Assembly: GCF_001635455.1 (NCBI RefSeq)
Contig: NZ_LWEH01000016.1
Location: 1 to 64,000 of the forward strand
DNA: 64,000 nucleotides
Source: Vibrio sp. HI00D65
GTDB lineage: Bacteria > Pseudomonadota > Gammaproteobacteria > Enterobacterales > Vibrionaceae
Reading direction: 5' to 3'
Each line of letters opens with the position of its first letter. The first letter of the stretch is position 1. Shown one piece after another: positions 60,449 to 64,000 of this stretch. Made by a program: the position numbers and the translations under genes. Below the pieces are notes generated by a model. The model was not told the origin of the DNA, ran no database searches, and saw only the letters and a program-made list of their open reading frames with translations.

Positions 60449-60553
60449 TTACGCAATGTAATTAGATAAATAAACTAGTACACCCACATAAGTCGCGAGT
60501 AATAAACCTATACCAAGCTGCTTTTTCAGCTTGTTATCATTGACTTGATTCAT
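60449..60553 (-). CDS. Small single-span membrane protein (34 aa)
   Basis: 34 codons starting MNQVNDNKLKKQLGIGLLLA and ending YLSNYIA: a positively charged N-terminus and one hydrophobic span, so probably N-in. An excellent ribosome-binding site (AAGGGGGAG, 5 nt before ATG) and a candidate Fur box at 60587-60605 support it as a real, iron-regulated gene. No homologue recognised; in isolation a short ORF is weak evidence. It lies between the zinc operon and the TIGR03899 gene. Confidence 0.6.
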   Translation of the reverse strand: MNQVNDNKLKKQLGIGLLLATYVGVLVYLSNYIA

Positions 60554-60586
60554 AACTCCCCCTTGATAATTACAACAAATTTAACA

Positions 60587-60605
60587 TTTTATTATCATTA
60601 TCAAA
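60587..60605 (-). promoter_or_regulatory. Candidate Fur box upstream of the 34-aa ORF
   Basis: On the reverse strand TTTGATAATGATAATAAAA. It contains two tandem GATAAT hexamers, the direct-repeat reading of Fur sites, but the third (inverted) hexamer is poor. It lies about 35 bp before the small ORF. Confidence 0.45.
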
Positions 60606-60783
60606 AGTAAAATTTTGTTGAAGTCTTCAACTCTGTACGCAAAATCTAGCCACCAATCAGATAAAGAGTTACATTTTAAGCAGTTATACCAATCACAGTA
60701 AGTAATCGAATAGCGTTCTAACAAGCTAGGGCGAGCAATTAATAACTACGATTGGTGTTGATTCGTCTCCTAACGGTACTCTT

Positions 60784-61692
60784 ATGTCAGAAACCAAACA
60801 GCCAGTGATCATTGAGCATGCTAGCGATACACAGCATAAGCATGAGAAAAAGCCTCATATTGCCGACAGTGCTAGTCGAATGCTGCACATTGCCCAAAGC
60901 TTCGGCTTAGACTCCTTAATTAGCCACAGTGAAAAAGCGAGCGATAAAGCCGCCAGCACCCTGATTGAGCGAGCGCTATTACGAGAGAAAAAACGTAAGG
61001 AGCTGCGCCAGAAGAACTTAGAGCAGATCCTGAAACTAGCTCACTCATCTTGTAAAGATGAAGCCGCAGGCGACCCTGATCAGGACTGGTTATATCGCTT
61101 TTTCGACATGGCACAAGAGATCCACAATACCTCGATGCAAAGGCTTTGGGCTCAGGTACTGAAAAGAGAAGTCACCAACCCAGGTTCTACGTCGATGAAG
61201 GCACTGCAAATCCTAAAAGACATGACGCCAAAGGAAGCACTGACCTTACAAAGAGCCGCTTCACTGGGTTGTAGCTTTGGTAGCGACAACAGTAAAAAGC
61301 TATTGCTTGGCTTTAAGTCTCACGCAGGGCTGTTTAGTTTTGGTAAAAGAGATACCACCAACACCATTAACCTTGGTGGGCATAACCTTCCCTACTCTAG
61401 CCTTCTCCACCTGATTGAACTTGGCATCATTCTAGGCACGGAGTTAGAGTCTGGAGAAATCGACTTCGACCCAGCATTACATCTAACGTACCAAGGGAAA
61501 AGTATGTCATTAGCGCCGCTATCAAAAGGCGTTAAGTTGGTGTACTACCGATTTAGCCCTACAGGCAATGAACTGTGTGCGCTACTAGGCAATAAACCTA
61601 ACATGCCTTATTACGACCAATTGATTGCCCTATTGAGCCAGAAATTCACGGTACAAACCGAAGTGAAAAGCAGTGTGAACTACACCGTCTAA
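60784..61692 (+). CDS. TIGR03899 family protein
   Basis: 302 residues of the gammaproteobacterial TIGR03899 (DUF2806-like) family. Charged helical N-terminal part (EKASDKAASTLIERALLREK), then QDWLYRFFDMAQEIHNTSMQ and RLWAQVLKREVTNPGSTSMK, the most conserved block, and a C-terminal region with GNELCALLGNK. No signal peptide or membrane segment. Function unknown. It is monocistronic. Confidence 0.85.
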   Translation: MSETKQPVIIEHASDTQHKHEKKPHIADSASRMLHIAQSFGLDSLISHSEKASDKAASTLIERALLREKKRKELRQKNLEQILKLAHSSCKDEAAGDPDQDWLYRFFDMAQEIHNTSMQRLWAQVLKREVTNPGSTSMKALQILKDMTPKEALTLQRAASLGCSFGSDNSKKLLLGFKSHAGLFSFGKRDTTNTINLGGHNLPYSSLLHLIELGIILGTELESGEIDFDPALHLTYQGKSMSLAPLSKGVKLVYYRFSPTGNELCALLGNKPNMPYYDQLIALLSQKFTVQTEVKSSVNYTV

Positions 61693-61823
61693 AGGTTGGA
61701 CATTGCAAAATCGAAAAGCATTGAGAAGAATGAAGATAATCTAGAGGATAGGTTTCTTGTCTCGGTAGAGTAAGGCTACACTGCTTATAGCGGACATGCG
61801 CAACCTTAGTCATACCAGCGGTC

Positions 61824-62444
61824 TCAATTAGCTAAAATCTTACGCTTCTCTAACGCATCAATGCACAGCTCGAGCAATTCATCGATCGCCCTCTCTCCTG
61901 CAGGTAGATCGATCTCCGGGTTCTGTGGCGCTTCGTAAGTCGAGCTAATTCCGGTGAAATTGGGAATCTCTCCCGCACGTGCTTTCTTATACAAACCTTT
62001 AGGATCACGCTGTTCGCAAACCTCTAATGGCGTATTCACGAACACTTCAAGAAACTCTCCTTCAGGCAGTAAGTCGCGTACTAGTTGTCTTTCCGCTTGA
62101 TGAGGAGAGATAAACGCAGACAATACAATCAAACCAGCATCGGCCATCAATTTAGCTAACTCACCGATACGACGAATATTCTCTCGGCGATCTTGCTCAG
62201 AAAAGCCAAGGTCACTACACAAACCATGACGAACATTATCTCCATCCAGCAAATAAGTATGGTAGCCCAGTTGCGCCAAACGATTCTCTAGCGCACCTGC
62301 CAGTGTCGATTTGCCAGAACCAGACAGCCCAGTGAACCAGAGCACGGCAGGCTTTTGTGATTTCAGATCCGCGCGGAATGCTTTATCAATCGAGTGTTGA
62401 TGCCACACAACATTCTCATCTTTGTGTTTGAGTACTGCGGTCAT
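61824..62444 (-). CDS. cysC: Adenylylsulfate kinase CysC
   Basis: 206 residues. Phosphorylates APS to PAPS in sulfate assimilation. P-loop [29 protein letters not shown] and [18 protein letters not shown] (PAPS motif) are intact. It follows an SLC13 permease by 24 nt on the same strand; in vibrios this usually ends a cysDN-permease-cysC operon, whose first genes would lie beyond the right edge. Confidence 0.96.
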   Translation of the reverse strand: MTAVLKHKDENVVWHQHSIDKAFRADLKSQKPAVLWFTGLSGSGKSTLAGALENRLAQLGYHTYLLDGDNVRHGLCSDLGFSEQDRRENIRRIGELAKLMADAGLIVLSAFISPHQAERQLVRDLLPEGEFLEVFVNTPLEVCEQRDPKGLYKKARAGEIPNFTGISSTYEAPQNPEIDLPAGERAIDELLELCIDALEKRKILAN

Positions 62445-62468
62445 AAATAGTCCTTTAAATAAACAGCA

Positions 62469-64000
62469 TTAAAATGGGAAAAAGTAAGGAATTAGGGTCA
62501 GTACCAAGCCCGAATAAACAATCGAGATTGGGATACCGATACGCAGATAATCTGTAAGGTGATAATTACCCACGCTATAAACAAGTAAGTTAGTCTGGTA
62601 GCCGTATGGCGAAATGAAGCTCGCACTCGCACCAAACAATACCGCCATGATGAATGGCATTGGGTCAACCCCATAGCCTACCGCCATGCTGTAGCCGATC
62701 GGGAACGAGAGTGCCGCAGCGGCGTTATTGGTGACTAACTCTGTCAGAATCAGAGTCATCAGATAAGTCGCGACCAAGGCACCAAATACGCCCCAGCCAT
62801 TAAATGCCTCAATGAACATCTGCCCCATACGTTCCGACAAACCCGATGAAATCATCAGCTGAGCAATAGAGAGCGCAGAGCCCACAATCACGACAATATC
62901 AACAGGAAAGCGGCGGCGAAGCTCACTCAGCTGCACGATACCAAATGCCACCAGCAATAATAAAAACCCAGCTAAGCCTTTAATTATTGGCACCATATCA
63001 AGCAGTGCTAAACCAATCACACTAGTGAAACCAAGTAGTACAAGCACCGATTTATCTGCATCAAGCTTGGCACTTGAATCCAAATCATTCATCAACACAA
63101 ACTCTTTGTTGTGTTGTTGTCGCTGCTCTTCAAAGCGTTTGCCAGGCACCAGAATCAAGGTATCACCTGCCGTCAGCGTTATGTTGCCCAAGCCACCTTC
63201 GAGGCGTTCATGACCGCGACGAATCGCCACCACCACAGCATCAAAGCGGTCTCGGAACTGGCTGGTTTTCAGTGTTTTATTACAGAAGCTTGCCGATGAG
63301 CTCACCACTACTTCAACGAAGCTCTGACCGTTGAGGTGATGTTGACCAAACAGAGTTAGCCCTTGGATTTCTTGCAGCGTCGCAACACTCTCCACATCAC
63401 CACAAAACAGCAGTCGATCACGAGCCTGCAATACAAAATCAGGGTCAATTGAGGCTGTGGTTTTACCGTCACGAATCACTTCCGCTAAGAACAACTTTCG
63501 CAGTGATCTTAGGTTATTCTCACTCACACTGCGACCAACCAACGGAGAGCCTGGTTCAACTCTTGCTTCTAAAAAGTAAGGCAGATCATCTTGCGATCCA
63601 TCATCGTAGCTTGGTAGGAAATAACTCAGAGGAATAAGGATCAACACCCCACCCGCTAATACCGCTAAACCGATCAAAGTTGGCGTAAAAAAGTTTAGAC
63701 TCGGCAATCCTGCATCTTCAACAAAACTATTAATGATCAAATTGGTTGAGGTGCCGATCAATGTCAGTGTTCCACCAAGAATAGCAGTATATGACAATGG
63801 AATAAGGAGTTTGGACGGCGCGTATTGTTGATTACGTTTGATCGCACCGATCAAAGAAACCACCACTGCCGTATTGTTGGTAAAAGAAGAAAGCAAGGCT
63901 GTGGAAATACCCAACTTTGCCACCACTGTGCCCAACCGACCTTCAGAAATATTGCGGCTAACCCAGCTGATTAAGCGAGTTTTTTCTAACGCACTTGATG
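62469..64000 (-). CDS. SLC13 family permease with RCK_C domains (partial)
   Basis: At least 510 codons; the frame stays open to the right edge, so the N-terminus is missing. DASS/SLC13 transporter with the anion motif LIGTSTNLIIN and a second SFTNNTAV/LVTNNAAAA pair. In the middle lie two TrkA-C (RCK_C) domains (around SPLVGRSVSENNLRSLRKLF and CNKTLKTSQFRDRFDAVVVA). Location next to cysC suggests it imports sulfate for assimilation. The start within the window (TTG at 63935) is an artefact of the longest-frame rule, not the real start. Confidence 0.9.
   Translation of the reverse strand, partial: SSALEKTRLISWVSRNISEGRLGTVVAKLGISTALLSSFTNNTAVVVSLIGAIKRNQQYAPSKLLIPLSYTAILGGTLTLIGTSTNLIINSFVEDAGLPSLNFFTPTLIGLAVLAGGVLILIPLSYFLPSYDDGSQDDLPYFLEARVEPGSPLVGRSVSENNLRSLRKLFLAEVIRDGKTTASIDPDFVLQARDRLLFCGDVESVATLQEIQGLTLFGQHHLNGQSFVEVVVSSSASFCNKTLKTSQFRDRFDAVVVAIRRGHERLEGGLGNITLTAGDTLILVPGKRFEEQRQQHNKEFVLMNDLDSSAKLDADKSVLVLLGFTSVIGLALLDMVPIIKGLAGFLLLLVAFGIVQLSELRRRFPVDIVVIVGSALSIAQLMISSGLSERMGQMFIEAFNGWGVFGALVATYLMTLILTELVTNNAAAALSFPIGYSMAVGYGVDPMPFIMAVLFGASASFISPYGYQTNLLVYSVGNYHLTDYLRIGIPISIVYSGLVLTLIPYFFPF

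Overview
The window is chromosomal DNA of a gammaproteobacterium, almost certainly a Vibrio and plausibly of the Splendidus group. The evidence is the V1 region of the partial 16S gene, the Vibrio-type zinc operon (zrgA with DUF2607), and long blocks of gene order shared with enteric bacteria. The species assignment is inference.

Left end (1-5760), the only strongly accessory part. The 5' end of a 16S rRNA gene reads leftward from a double rRNA promoter with a boxA leader. Behind it lies a dead HD-GYP (cyclic-di-GMP phosphodiesterase family) gene with at least three separate lesions, then a PhnB-like VOC protein. A 3-kb segment follows, bounded by an intact tRNA-Leu(CAA) and a decayed copy of the 3' half of the same tRNA. 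It holds a two-gene unit of unknown function, a degenerate IS66-family element with recognisable terminal inverted repeats, and the stump of a probable PIN/NYN-like gene. It looks like the remains of a small tRNA-associated island.

5954-25360: RDD protein; lptF-lptG (LPS export permeases) divergent from pepA-holC-valS; an M48 peptidase with yjgN; an iron-box-preceded DUF2061 protein; a MarR-GNAT fusion with a clear palindromic operator; an orphan GH2-type sugar-binding-fold protein; rraB; arginine and pyrimidine genes (arcA, argF, then pyrL-pyrBI with an attenuator); ridA and plsC. The order closely parallels the E. coli pepA-valS-yjgN-rraB-argI-pyrBI-ridA region.

25399-41660: the envelope and nitrogen-PTS cluster. 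murA, ibaG and mlaBCDEF (retrograde phospholipid transport) read left. yrbG, kdsD, kdsC, lptC, lptA, lptB, rpoN, hpf, ptsN, rapZ, npr and mgtE read right. pmbA and yjgA follow.

41679-55690: thiBPQ under a TPP riboswitch, ubiX, mpl, fbp (with a 10-C tract in its 5' region), a GGCT-like protein, tamA-tamB, msrA and ytfK.

55941-64000: ytfJ; a zinc-regulated operon headed by a near-perfect Zur palindrome (DUF2607 protein, His-rich ZrgA with six 39-bp repeats, an ABC ATPase, an FtsX-type permease and a DUF3299 lipoprotein-like protein); a 34-codon membrane ORF with a candidate Fur box; a TIGR03899 protein; cysC; and an SLC13 permease running off the right edge. No CRISPR array, prophage or recognisable defence system is visible. 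Start codons were revised from the longest open frame where the ribosome-binding site or family N-terminus required it.
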